Of a stretch of DNA of 64,000 nt, positions 45,814-55,454 are shown one piece after another. The stretch comes from Candidatus Eiseniibacteriota bacterium. GTDB lineage: Bacteria; Eisenbacteria; RBG-16-71-46; CAIMUX01; WJJG01. The DNA is taken from positions 1 to 64,000 of the forward strand of contig JAGMBO010000051.1 of assembly GCA_023129715.1 (NCBI GenBank), read 5' to 3'. A program made the translations under genes and the position numbers. The notes under the pieces were generated by a model. The model was not told where the DNA came from. It did not search any database and was given only the letters and a program-made list of their open reading frames with translations. Numbering within the stretch: the first letter of the stretch is position 1; each line of letters opens with the position of its first letter.

Positions 45814-46243
45814 GCGTCACACTGTCGGCGATCCAAGGACCGATGAGATCGGGCCCTGATCGACAGTGAACTCCTCGCGGCGAGCCGGACAGCCATGTCG
45901 CCCACGAGCGAGTCCAGTTCAAACCTCGACGAGATGCACAGGTGGGGGATTCTGACGGTTGGCTGCGCAAGGGTCGCAGATGATCGGAAGTCGCCCCGAG
46001 CGCGGACCACACGCCACTGTGGCCGGGCGACGACGGGCACCGTCGTCTTCAGCCTAGGGCGGTGTCCGCTGCGACCACGGGTTGACGGTCTTGGCGGCGC
46101 GGAGTGCGGCGTGATAGCCGTTGCCGGTCGGATGCGAGGCGAGTGCAGCGAGCACCGCGAGAAGCATCAGGAGAACGGGAAGCGGCAAGGGAGGCAAGTG
46201 AGTGTTCGCAAGGCACCTCCCGGAGGAGGAGTTGGGCAAGGGG
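45814..46243. other. Intergenic region, nothing recognised
   Basis: The 430 bases lie between the fragment after att repeat 2 and the stop of the first kinase-FGE gene. A minus-strand frame (about 46075-46190) encodes a hydrophobic stretch (L-L-M-L-L-A-V-L-A-A-L-A), too short and too poorly started to call. Confidence 0.35.
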
Positions 46244-49200
46244 TCACCCCGCCGTCCTCGCCAAGCGCACACCGACCAAGTGGGAGCAGACGCCCGGCTT
46301 GTGGGCTCGGCGATTCGCCGAGCGACAGTCGCTGTGGAGGCGGTAATAGCACCCGCCGCGCAGTACCCGCTGTGAGCCCGTCGTTGGTCCCAGTGGATCC
46401 TGCCTTGGTGAAGAAGCATAGTAATCGTTGTCAAACCAGTCCTGGCACCATTCACTGACATTGCCGTGCATGTCATACAAACCCCACGCATTCGGTCGCT
46501 TCTTGCCAACTGCATGCGTATCAGATCCTGAGTTGCCTTTGAACCAAGCGTACTCACCAAGAACTGATCGATCCTCCCCGAACGAGAAGGGCGTCTGACT
46601 GCCAGCGCGGCATGCGTACTCCCACTCTGCTTCCGTGGGTAGACGGTAGATCCTGCGTCCCGCGGCTTGATTCAGTCTTCCGATGAACTCCACGCAATCC
46701 GTCCACGAGACCCACTCGGCGGGAAGTCCTCCGCCGGCAAAGGACGAGGGGCTGGTGCCCATTACTCCTTGCCACTGGCTCTGGGTGATCTCGTACTTGC
46801 CTAACCAAAACCCCTCTGTGATTTCGACTTCGTGTACTGGGCTCTCATCCGTGTCACGCTCTCGCTCGTCTCTAGGCGATCCCATCCCAAACCGCCCCGC
46901 CGGGATCCACACGAACTCAATCCTGACACCAGGGGAGAGCTCCACCGCTGCCTGCTGGCCGGCTTGCGCTCCCTCGGGGAGCAGGTGGTGCCGTGCTGCC
47001 CGAACGCCTCTCTCCAGTTCGATGATTCGCTCCTCTGTTGGATCCAATTCCTTCAGGTCTTCCAGAACTTCCTCGGCTTGCGCTAAGGATGCTATCGTAC
47101 CCCGCCCGATATCTGATTCAACTCCTGCAATCAAGTATGCCACGCGCTGCTGTCTTCTCCTCTCACCCTCTCTTCTCCTCTCCAACTCATCGCGCATTGT
47201 GGCGATCCGCTTCCCGAATCCCGCGACCTCGGCTCCCATCGCATCCAGTCGCATCAGTTCCACGAACGCTTCCTCAGCGGCCTGAAGAGATGGCTCCGTA
47301 CCCTCGGCAATGCCCGCACGAATCGAGCCGGTCAGGGAAGTGATCGTGGCGATGCGCTGGGCCCGCTTCTGGATCTCCCCCACCCTGGTCTCCACCCCCA
47401 CCGTCTCCTCGGAACGAACTGCCACGATCTTCCGCAGCATGGCCACCGCATCATCGAAGCGGCCGGCCTGTTCTAGCCTCGCGCTCTCCCCCCGCAGTCT
47501 CTCGATCTCCCGATCCGCCAGCTCCTTCAGGGCTGCGGTGCGCACCGCGGCCTCGGTTGCCGGCGTGCCCCCGAGTCTTCTCGCCTCCGAGTATCGCCTA
47601 CGAGCAGCATCCCACTGTTCGACCTGAAGGAGACTGTCGCCCTGCGAAAGCAGGAGTCCTCCAATCGACTCCGCTGTCGACCGCCTAGCTTCCTCCGAAA
47701 CGCCCAACCCATGGGCCTGATTCAGCTCCCGGTGGGCCAGCTCCGAGTCCCCGACGGCAAGCGCCTGCTTAGCCAGAGACAGATGCCCCCGATTGTCCTG
47801 GATCGTGAAGACCACCGCGACGATGGCGGCGACAGCTGCAACCGCACCCACAGTGATCCCGACGCGGATTGCGTGCCGCCGGGCGGCCGCGCGGTGCGCG
47901 GCGTGCAGTCGTCCCTGGAACTCGTGCGCTCGCGTCTCTTGGGGCCAGATCCCAAGAACCTCCTTGATCCGGCCTTGCGCCTTCGAGAGATCTCCCTGGG
48001 CAAGGGCTTGCTCCGCCCGTTCCAGTGCGTGCACGATCCTCTGTTGCTCGTTCTTTGCCTCCTCTTGGAGTTGTACGGCTCGTACATTTTCCGGACACTC
48101 GGCCACGAGCTCATCCAGCAGGCTCAGCGTCTCTGTGTAGCGGTGTTCGCGCCGAAGGGTGCGGGCCTTATTCATCCTCTCCCGGAACTGCTCGTGCCTT
48201 GATTCGGCCTCCTCGCGAAGTCGGGGCAGTTCCTCGTCCTCAGGTAGGTATTCCAGCAGCTTCCCGGCAAGGCGGGCGGTATCCTTGTACTGGTGCTTCT
48301 CCCAGGCCGCATTCAGCTCCCGTTTCAGCCCCTCGACTTCTTGCGTCCGTCGCTCCAACTCGGCCTGTTTCGCGGGAATGATCTCATCGCGGGGATGCTC
48401 CCGGCGGACCTGCGAGAGCAACTCGCCAGCTTCCCGGAGGTAGCCCCTTCCGATCCTCGCCTCGATGTCCGAAATCGTCCGCTTCAGATCGGCCAGCCGC
48501 TCACTCGCTTCGCCCTTGAGTTGCTCGGCGCGGGCACGGGTTGTCTGAACCAGGGATCCTTCTTCCCACTCCTCCTCCCCGGCTAGCTCGATAATCTCTC
48601 CCGCCTGGGAAAGCACTGCCGCCCAGTGCTTGCCCGCAAGGGACTCCTCGAGTTGCCCTGCCGTGCGTGCTACTCCCCACTCCGTCCGGCGGCGGGGGAA
48701 CGTGCGGAGATGCTCTAGAAGGTCCTCATCCTGCGGAGCCAATTCCAAGGCAGATCGGATGTGCTTTTCAGCCGCATCGAAGGCACCTTCATCGGAGCTC
48801 CTCTGCATCTGCTGCTTGAGCTCCTCCACGCACTTGGCCTTCTCTCGCGCCTCCCGGATCAGTCCCTGCGCCTTGCTGTCGTCTGCTCGCCGCTTGAGTG
48901 CTAGCCGGGCCTCTTTCTCCGATCGACCATACTGCTTCTGCTGCAGCAGCTTCTCCGCATGGGTGATGTGCTCCTGGTAGGCGGCCTCGTCTTCGATGTT
49001 GGTGCCGCAGTATCGACAGAACTCGAGTCCTATCCGTAACTCCTTGCCGCAGAAAGGATTGGGACAGATCCGGAATAGACCCGAGCCGCATCCCTCGCAA
49101 AACCGAGCATCTTCTGTGTTCAGGAGCCCGCATTCGGAGCACTTGCCGGGCTCCGGTTCTGCCTGCTCGCGATCCGGCTTCCCGGCCCTCGGCTGCGTGA

Positions 49201-50107
49201 CTCCTTCCTCTATGCCCCGCTGGAACTCGTCCACCGAAAACCAACGGTCGGCGGGGGTCGGCTTCAGCGCCTTCATCACCGCCGAACGAATGCCCGCCGG
49301 GAGTGCATCCGGGTCGACAGGATCCGGCACCTCGCCCGTCAGAATATGATAGACCGTCTTGCCCAGCGCATAGATGTCACTGCGGTGATCCGCTCGCTTC
49401 GCGTCCCGCCGCTGCTCCGGTGGCATGTAGGCTAGCGTCCCTAGGCCATAGCCTGTCTTCGAGAGCTCCGACTCCGTCGCCATCCGGGCAAGTCCGAAGT
49501 CGACGATCTTGACCAATCCTTCATGGGTCATCAGGATGTTCGAGGGCTTCAGATCCCGGTGGATCACGCCATGACGGTGGGCGTAACTGACGGCTTGGAA
49601 GACCTGCCGGAATAGGGGATAGGCCCGTTCGAGATCCCAGGCGCCCCCCTCTTCCAAGATCTGCCCTAGATCCTTACCCTCGTTCCACTCCATCACGATG
49701 AAGTGGCGGCCCTGCTCCTCCCCCACATCCAGCACTTGGACGATCGACTGGTGATTCAGCCCTGCGACGGTCTCCGCCTCCCGGAGGAAGCGCTCGATCC
49801 CTTCCTGGCTTCCCTCAAGCTGTTCGCTCAGGATCTTGATCGCGACCGTGCGGGTGCGAAGCTTCGCGTCCCGTGCGCGAAAGACAACTCCCATACCGCC
49901 TCGGCCGCGTTCTTCCTCGAGCTGCCAGCGGCCGGCGAGGAGTTGGCCAGGAGGAAGAGGACTCTCGAGGGTGGGGGGAACATAGACCGTCGAGCCACCG
50001 GGAGGCTTGCCACGCGTCTGCCCCGGGATCTCGGAGATGCGCGTGCCGCACTTCCCGCAGTACTCCCAGCCTTCGGGGATTTCAGTGCGGCATTTGGGAC
50101 AGCGCAT
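46244..50107 (-). CDS. Zinc-ribbon/Ser-Thr kinase/coiled-coil/membrane/FGE-fold fusion protein
   Basis: This is a 1287-residue fusion. Residues 1-21 are a zinc ribbon (C-P-K-C ... C-G-K-C). About 58-315 is a Hanks kinase (G-R-G-G-M-G-V-V, H-R-D-L-K-P-S-N, D-F-G-L-A). About 335-400 holds two more ribbons (C-S-E-C ... C-E-G-C; C-R-Y-C). About 400-740 is a helical/TPR-like stalk. About 760-785 is one membrane segment (I-T-V-G-A-V-A-A-V-A-A-I-V-A-V-V-F). A second coiled-coil follows, and about 1075-1287 is an FGE/SUMF1 fold (F-V-W-I-P-A-G-R-F-G-M-G-S, R-L-P-T-E-A-E-W-E-Y-A-C-R). The paired active-site Cys of true formylglycine enzymes are not both aligned, so that domain may bind rather than catalyse. 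The kinase should be inside and the FGE domain outside. The ribosome site is GGAGC. Confidence 0.88.
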   Translation of the reverse strand: MRCPKCRTEIPEGWEYCGKCGTRISEIPGQTRGKPPGGSTVYVPPTLESPLPPGQLLAGRWQLEEERGRGGMGVVFRARDAKLRTRTVAIKILSEQLEGSQEGIERFLREAETVAGLNHQSIVQVLDVGEEQGRHFIVMEWNEGKDLGQILEEGGAWDLERAYPLFRQVFQAVSYAHRHGVIHRDLKPSNILMTHEGLVKIVDFGLARMATESELSKTGYGLGTLAYMPPEQRRDAKRADHRSDIYALGKTVYHILTGEVPDPVDPDALPAGIRSAVMKALKPTPADRWFSVDEFQRGIEEGVTQPRAGKPDREQAEPEPGKCSECGLLNTEDARFCEGCGSGLFRICPNPFCGKELRIGLEFCRYCGTNIEDEAAYQEHITHAEKLLQQKQYGRSEKEARLALKRRADDSKAQGLIREAREKAKCVEELKQQMQRSSDEGAFDAAEKHIRSALELAPQDEDLLEHLRTFPRRRTEWGVARTAGQLEESLAGKHWAAVLSQAGEIIELAGEEEWEEGSLVQTTRARAEQLKGEASERLADLKRTISDIEARIGRGYLREAGELLSQVRREHPRDEIIPAKQAELERRTQEVEGLKRELNAAWEKHQYKDTARLAGKLLEYLPEDEELPRLREEAESRHEQFRERMNKARTLRREHRYTETLSLLDELVAECPENVRAVQLQEEAKNEQQRIVHALERAEQALAQGDLSKAQGRIKEVLGIWPQETRAHEFQGRLHAAHRAAARRHAIRVGITVGAVAAVAAIVAVVFTIQDNRGHLSLAKQALAVGDSELAHRELNQAHGLGVSEEARRSTAESIGGLLLSQGDSLLQVEQWDAARRRYSEARRLGGTPATEAAVRTAALKELADREIERLRGESARLEQAGRFDDAVAMLRKIVAVRSEETVGVETRVGEIQKRAQRIATITSLTGSIRAGIAEGTEPSLQAAEEAFVELMRLDAMGAEVAGFGKRIATMRDELERRREGERRRQQRVAYLIAGVESDIGRGTIASLAQAEEVLEDLKELDPTEERIIELERGVRAARHHLLPEGAQAGQQAAVELSPGVRIEFVWIPAGRFGMGSPRDERERDTDESPVHEVEITEGFWLGKYEITQSQWQGVMGTSPSSFAGGGLPAEWVSWTDCVEFIGRLNQAAGRRIYRLPTEAEWEYACRAGSQTPFSFGEDRSVLGEYAWFKGNSGSDTHAVGKKRPNAWGLYDMHGNVSEWCQDWFDNDYYASSPRQDPLGPTTGSQRVLRGGCYYRLHSDCRSANRRAHKPGVCSHLVGVRLARTAG

Positions 50108-50347
50108 TGGTCAGCTCCAGGAGTTCCCATCAACTGCAATCGATGCGGCTGACATTGGGGCATTCTGCATGGCCATGCTTCCACCCCACCTCACAACTCC
50201 GTGTCCGGCCCACTCGGTCGGCGATACGCCTAGCTCATCGCTCCGCGCATGGCCTGCGGTCCGCGCTCACACCTGCCTCCCGAGCAGGCCCTCCGCGGAC
50301 CTCGCGGTCCGCAAGAGCAGATCGCAAGATGGCAAGAGTGCAAAGGG

Positions 50348-52429
50348 TCATGAAGCCGTCCTCGCCAAGCGCAAACCGCCCGTGCCCTTCGTGGCGCCGA
50401 TCCGACGCGCGGACCGGATGTGGCGGGCTTCGTTGTAATAGCACCCGCCTCGCATCACGCGGCCCGAACCCGTGCCTGGCCCCCGCGGGTCCTGGCCGGG
50501 TGAAACGGCATAGTAGTCGCTGCCATACCAGTCCTGGCACCATTCCCAGACGTTCCCGATCATGTCGAAAAGTCCCCAGGCGTTCGCCTTGAACTCCCCC
50601 ACTGGCGCGGTCTCCGCGTAGCCGTCATTGCACTCGTGGATCATCGAGCGGGAGTGCCTCCCTCTCTCCCATGCCAGATCGGCCAAATTAGCATAGCGGC
50701 AGGCGTTCTCCAGTCCATCGCCCCAGTATCGCGCTGTCCTAGTACCTGCCCGGCAGGCGTATTCCCACTCGGCCTCCGTCGGCAGGCGGTAGATCTCCTC
50801 TCCTGCTGACTGGTTCAACTTCTTAGTGAATGCCTGGCAGTCTTCCCAGGAGGCCTTGACGACAAGACGCCGCGTGTCCCCTTTGAAGCTCGAAGGATCG
50901 TCCTCCACGACGACAAGACGCCGCGTGTCCCCTTTGAAGCTCGAAGGATTGCCCTCCATCACTGCCTGCCATTGGGCCTGAGTTACCTCGTACTTGCCCA
51001 ACCAGAATCCTTGTGTGATTTCGACATCGTGAACGGGTCCCTCATCGTTGTAACGCTCCGGCTCACCATTCGGCGACCCCATCCGGAATCGACCCGCCGG
51101 GATCCAGACAAAGTCCATCTCCACTACAGGATAGATGGTAAAGGTGTGGGATTCCCCGGCGGATGGAACGCCAGTCGGCGGCGCACTACCCGACAGAGAG
51201 CGTGACACCCCCTGGTCGGCGGTTGCGGCAGGCTCGCCCTCGGACACCGCCCCGGGCCGATCCGCTCCCTCAGCAGGCGCCGTCTCTGCCGGCGGGCGTT
51301 CCGTTTCCATCGGATCGGGCCCGTGCTCGCGGGGCGATACTTGCCCGGTTGGGGCATTCCACTGATTGCCACCTCTGCCCCACAGTGATGGGAGGTAGAC
51401 CACAGCCAGCACGATCCCAACGACGGCAGTCAGCGTCACGGCCATCGCCCATGCCCACCGCCGCCGCCGCGTTGGTTGCGGCCTCGGTCTCCGGTCGGGC
51501 TCCCGATCAACGGGCTTGCTCACCGCCCCTTCCAGCGCCTCCCGGAACTCGCGGATACTGAAGTACCGATCTTCGGGTTTCGTACGCAGTGCGCGGAGTA
51601 GGATATCCCGCATCTCATTCGGCAGGAGCTGCAGATCCACCGTGCCCGGGTGTTCGCCGGTCAGCATCTGATAGAAGATCTTGGCGAGCGCGAAGATGTC
51701 GGCACGATGGTCCGCGTGCTTCGCATCGCCAACTTGCTCGGGGGCCATGTAGGCCAGCGTGCCCACCGACTCCCCGGACAACGTGAGATCTTCTGTCGTC
51801 ACGATTCGGGCCAGCCCGAAGTCGGCGACCTTCGGTACGCCGTCTGCCGTGAGTAGAATGTTGGCGGGTTTCAGATCCCGGTGGACGACCCCCTTACGGT
51901 GAGCGTAGTCCAGCGCCTCGAGAATCGGACGGATGAGGGCGAGGGTCTCCCCGGGACTCAGCTTGCCCCGCTGTTTGAGTAACGACCGAAGATCCTGGCC
52001 CTCAATCCACTCCATCGCGATGAAGGGACCTTGGCCATCTTCACCGAACTGGTAGATCTGAACAATGTGAGGGTGGGCCAGGGCCGCAATCGCACGTGCC
52101 TCCGCCAGGAAGCGCTGGATCCCCGCCTGGCTCCCCAGTAGTCGGGGAGACAGCCGCTTCAAGGCGACTTCGCGGCCCAGCAGGCCGTCGCGGGCGTGGT
52201 AGACGACGCCCATGCCCCCGTGGCCGACTTCTTTTACGATCTCGAACTGGCTGGCAGCGGAACTGAGCTGGCCGTCACCCGGACCGATGGTGACATCAGG
52301 ATCGTCCGAAGACCCGCCCCCAGCGTGTGTGGCCTCAGACGCTGCCGACGGACCCAGGGCAGCCCCGCACCGCGAGCAGAAGCCCGCGCTTGGATCAATC
52401 GGATGGCCGCATTCCTGACAAGTCGTCAT
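50348..52429 (-). CDS. Zinc-ribbon/Ser-Thr kinase/membrane/FGE-fold fusion protein
   Basis: This 693-residue protein is a compact paralogue of its neighbour. It has an N-terminal zinc ribbon (C-Q-E-C ... C-S-R-C, residues 4-21) and a Hanks kinase (about 62-310; G-H-G-G-M-G-V-V, H-R-D-L-K-P-A-N, D-F-G-L-A). An Arg-rich stop-transfer and one membrane helix follow (about 328-350), then a Pro/Glu linker. The FGE/SUMF1 fold (about 435-693) has F-V-W-I-P-A-G-R-F-R-M-G-S, N-A-W-G-L-F-D-M-I-G-N-V-W-E-W and a final R-G-G-C-Y-Y. Only one Cys lies in the catalytic zone. A 51-base tandem duplication adds 17 residues within the FGE fold. The start is three bases from an AGGAG. It lies 240 bases after the start of the preceding kinase gene on the same strand. 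Confidence 0.88.
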   Translation of the reverse strand: MTTCQECGHPIDPSAGFCSRCGAALGPSAASEATHAGGGSSDDPDVTIGPGDGQLSSAASQFEIVKEVGHGGMGVVYHARDGLLGREVALKRLSPRLLGSQAGIQRFLAEARAIAALAHPHIVQIYQFGEDGQGPFIAMEWIEGQDLRSLLKQRGKLSPGETLALIRPILEALDYAHRKGVVHRDLKPANILLTADGVPKVADFGLARIVTTEDLTLSGESVGTLAYMAPEQVGDAKHADHRADIFALAKIFYQMLTGEHPGTVDLQLLPNEMRDILLRALRTKPEDRYFSIREFREALEGAVSKPVDREPDRRPRPQPTRRRRWAWAMAVTLTAVVGIVLAVVYLPSLWGRGGNQWNAPTGQVSPREHGPDPMETERPPAETAPAEGADRPGAVSEGEPAATADQGVSRSLSGSAPPTGVPSAGESHTFTIYPVVEMDFVWIPAGRFRMGSPNGEPERYNDEGPVHDVEITQGFWLGKYEVTQAQWQAVMEGNPSSFKGDTRRLVVVEDDPSSFKGDTRRLVVKASWEDCQAFTKKLNQSAGEEIYRLPTEAEWEYACRAGTRTARYWGDGLENACRYANLADLAWERGRHSRSMIHECNDGYAETAPVGEFKANAWGLFDMIGNVWEWCQDWYGSDYYAVSPGQDPRGPGTGSGRVMRGGCYYNEARHIRSARRIGATKGTGGLRLARTAS
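50858..50959. repeat. 51-bp in-frame tandem duplication in the FGE-fold domain
   Basis: Two adjacent 51-base units, starting GACGACAAGACGCCGCGTGT at 50858 and again at 50909, are nearly identical and encode P-S-S-F-K-G-D-T-R-R-L-V-V twice. The other two kinase-FGE proteins have a single copy at the matching place (S-P-S-S-F-A-G-G and D-P-D-F-E-K-D-T-R). The near identity indicates a recent event. Confidence 0.85.
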
Positions 52430-52597
52430 AGTCTCCTACGGCCCTGGAAGGACATCAGCAAATGCCATTCCCCGAGCACATCCTGCGCCCCCCGCGGCCA
52501 GCCGGCCCGGTCGGCGTTGCTCCTCCCTCCCGAGCGGGTCAGGTGGGTCGTCGGGTCCGCAAAGAAGCAGACCGGAAGATAGTAGGATCGCAAGGCG

Positions 52598-54634
52598 TCA
52601 TTGAGTCGTCCTCACCAAGCGAAAGCCGTTACACGGATTGTCTTCGCCGTCGGGACTCCAGCAACTGCGGGAAGCGCAGCGGCATTCCCTTTGGGGGAGC
52701 CACGCGTCACTGCCACGCACTACGCGATAAGTGCCCGACTTTGGTCCCAACGGGTCCTGCCGGGGTGACCTGGCGTAGTAATTCGCTCCAAACCAATCCT
52801 GACACCACTCATTCACGTTTCCATGCATATCATACAGGCCCCAAGCATTCGGCCGTTTCTGTCCGACTGGTTGCGCATCTCCACCAGCGGTGTCATCGTA
52901 CCAAGCGTAGTTGCGCAGATCTGACTCGTCATCTCCGAAGCAGTATGCCGCCCGACTCCCCGCACGACAGGCATACTCCCATTCCGCTTCGGTGGGCAGG
53001 CGGTATACCTCTTGCCCAATTGCATTGTTCAGTTCCTCTGCAAATGCTTGACACGCTTCCCAGGAAACGTCGTCAACAGGGCACCTCGTATCTTTCTCGA
53101 AGTCGGGATCGCTGTCGAACACGCCCTGCCATTGGGCACGAGTAACCTGATACTTCCCCAACCAGAAGCCCCGCGTGATCTCGACCTCGTGAACAGGTGA
53201 TTCTTTCTCATACTCCTCCGGCTCGACGCTTGAGGAGCCCGTATGCAGCTTCCACTGGTCCTTTGGGGCCCCCATGGGGAAACTCCCCGGCGGAATCCAA
53301 ACGAAGCCCATCTGCACACCCGGGAAGATCTCTATCGTCCGCTCCTCGCCCGCGCGTTCCCCCTTCCCCATCTCGGGCTCTCGTGCTTCCACATCCTCTG
53401 TCTCAACTGCCGCGACTGTAGCCTCGTCTAGCTCCTTCCCCAGGCACTCAACCAACTCCAGGGCGCTCTCGGGCCGTTCCGAAGGCCTCCTCGACAGACA
53501 CGCCATCGCGAGTCGCACCAAACGCTCAGGACCAGGGGGCGGTTGGATTTCGACCGCCAGGTCCTTCTTCTTCTCAATGATCTCCCTTGCATTGCCCGAA
53601 TAGGGCAATTCTCCATCTAGGATCTCATACAGGATCATTCCCAATCCGTAGATGTCTGCCGCCGGCCCCACATCCTTCCACCGGGCGGCCCTGATCTGTT
53701 CTGGGGCCATGTAGGCCGGGGTGCCGATCCCGTCTGCAGCCAAGCCAGCGCGAACGTCTCGCGAGCCTCCAATCGCTCGGGCCAGACCGAAGTCTCCCAC
53801 TTTCACTCGCCACCGCGTGCCGCGGGGCTCTTCTCCGCCATCACCTTCTCTGGTTGCTGCCTCGCTGTCATGAATGTGTTCCAAGAGCAGCACGTTCTCC
53901 GGCTTGATATCCAGGTGCACGAGGCCGGCATCGTGGATCGCGGCCACACCTCGGCAAGCCTGACAGAACAGCTCCAGTCCCTCCCCCTGGCGCCCTCCCA
54001 CGCCGTCTCGCCTCTCATCCAGCCACTCACGCAGGCTCTGCTTGGCAAGCTCCATTGGAAGGAGAAGCAAGCTTGCCTCGCCGCGCTGGCAGATCCGGGG
54101 CTCGGAGACCGTCAGGATGTGCTCTCGATCACGGATTCCCCGCTGGGCACGATACTCATCGGCCACCATTCGATGCAGGGCGTCTGTGTCTCCGCGAGCT
54201 GGGATGACCTTGATCGCAGTCGACTCTCTCAAGATCCTATCCTCGGCACGGTAGACTTCACCAAAGCCGCCCCGCCCCAAGAACTCCCGGATCTCGAACT
54301 GGTCCGCGAGAGTGTCTCCCGAAGACAGCATTCCGGCGGCAGTCGGGTCCTTTGGAGTAGGCCTCGCCACTTCAGTTGGGGAGAGCGCCTCTGCGGGACC
54401 GGCTGTATATCCCGGGTCAACTGGCGACACCGTCTCCGAACGCAAGTCCTGCCCGGAGCCCGTCTGCCCCGAGTCCCCGGCCTCGGCGGCCGGCGCCCCG
54501 ACGGCGAAGCCGTCGGGGAAGATCAGAAACATGGCATTGCACGACGCACACCGGCAGCGCGTGCCCCCCGGAGTGATCAGATGCTCAGAGATCTCCGGCC
54601 CGGGCCTATCGCAAGCGGGGCACCTAACGCGCAT
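52598..54634 (-). CDS. Zinc-finger/kinase-like/FGE-fold fusion protein (HLD kinase)
   Basis: The ATG at 54634 follows GAGGAAGAG; a longer frame upstream adds only a low-complexity Arg-rich stretch. The 678-residue product starts with an MJ0042-like zinc finger (C-P-A-C ... C-R-C-A-S-C, residues 4-31). A linker follows, then a kinase (about 112-395; G-R-G-G-F-G-E-V, A-I-K-V) whose catalytic loop is H-L-D-I-K-P-E-N rather than H-R-D, with intact D-F-G-L-A. An FGE/SUMF1 fold ends the protein (about 440-678; F-V-W-I-P-P-G-S-F-P-M-G-A). Unlike its two neighbours it shows no membrane helix, so all of it may be cytosolic. The C-terminal R-G-G motif is R-G-S-D-A-W. Confidence 0.85.
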   Translation of the reverse strand: MRVRCPACDRPGPEISEHLITPGGTRCRCASCNAMFLIFPDGFAVGAPAAEAGDSGQTGSGQDLRSETVSPVDPGYTAGPAEALSPTEVARPTPKDPTAAGMLSSGDTLADQFEIREFLGRGGFGEVYRAEDRILRESTAIKVIPARGDTDALHRMVADEYRAQRGIRDREHILTVSEPRICQRGEASLLLLPMELAKQSLREWLDERRDGVGGRQGEGLELFCQACRGVAAIHDAGLVHLDIKPENVLLLEHIHDSEAATREGDGGEEPRGTRWRVKVGDFGLARAIGGSRDVRAGLAADGIGTPAYMAPEQIRAARWKDVGPAADIYGLGMILYEILDGELPYSGNAREIIEKKKDLAVEIQPPPGPERLVRLAMACLSRRPSERPESALELVECLGKELDEATVAAVETEDVEAREPEMGKGERAGEERTIEIFPGVQMGFVWIPPGSFPMGAPKDQWKLHTGSSSVEPEEYEKESPVHEVEITRGFWLGKYQVTRAQWQGVFDSDPDFEKDTRCPVDDVSWEACQAFAEELNNAIGQEVYRLPTEAEWEYACRAGSRAAYCFGDDESDLRNYAWYDDTAGGDAQPVGQKRPNAWGLYDMHGNVNEWCQDWFGANYYARSPRQDPLGPKSGTYRVVRGSDAWLPQRECRCASRSCWSPDGEDNPCNGFRLVRTTQ

Positions 54635-55454
54635 GGATCTCTTCCTCTTCACGCATTCTTGCAGGATGCTACCCAATCCGGTCGCTTGCGGGCGTGGGCT
54701 CAGCCTCGAATCTCCCCGCGCGGACCGGCACGTGCGGCTCCCGGCTTGGCCCGTAAAAGATCTCACCCGTCTCCAGGGCTGTCGCTTCGCCATCCGCTGA
54801 CTTCAGGCACAGGGTGAGCTGTCAGTGAGCAGGATACCAGCACTGTGGCCTACTGTGCCACCCTGCCCGGCGCCTGTGCAGCCGAAGGGCTCCACCCGGG
54901 CGACTCTGGGGCACCCAGGGTGAATCAGAAAGCGGTTCGCACCTGATCCCTGTTACCTCGCCGAGACGAACAGGAGTCCATCATCTTCCTATGCTGGAAG
55001 ATACGCCCTGGCGACATCCGTGACTTGGCCTGGAGGGGCGCGATGCAGCCCGCAGATGAGATTGCGGGACTGATGGCTGACAGGGCAATGGAATGGGAGG
55101 ATAGTCGGCGCGACCGCGCGGTTCTCTCGGTTGCCGACCGCCAGCACTGGAGGCCATTAGGCCCGTCCCTGTCGCCCTGGCCGGGCGAGGATGAGCGTGG
55201 TACGAAGAGCGTGATTAGATCACGCGAGTATTGCATCCCCTGGCGTCACACGCCTGGATTGGACGGCTTCCAAACCGCACGCTCAGGAACCGGAAGAGAC
55301 AAGTCACTCGCCTCTGAATCAAGATGCCGCGACAGCGGCCACCCCGTCATCCCTCCCTGGCGACTTGCCCAGGTCAATCCGCTAACGAGATCAGTCGATG
55401 AAGTCGTCGGGATTGATGGGCCCGGTTTGAGGCAAGTCTGACGCTGTGGTGATC
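54635..55454. other. Intergenic region with no supported gene
   Basis: The 820 bases lie between the start of the third kinase-FGE gene and the duplicated fragment before the excisionase. A plus-strand open frame at 55025-55441 has no family match, no clear ribosome site and an erratic composition. No promoter is convincing. Confidence 0.35.

Noticed and set aside
46680-49350. Several plus-strand frames opposite the large kinase-FGE gene
   Set aside because: They are mirror frames of helical repeats; none has a start signal or known motif.
46244-54634. True formylglycine-generating (sulfatase-activating) enzymes
   Set aside because: The fold is there, but the two active-site Cys do not both align in any of the three, and no sulfatase gene is nearby.
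55025-55441. 138-residue plus-strand open frame before the excisionase
   Set aside because: No ribosome site, no family resemblance and irregular composition; treated as intergenic.
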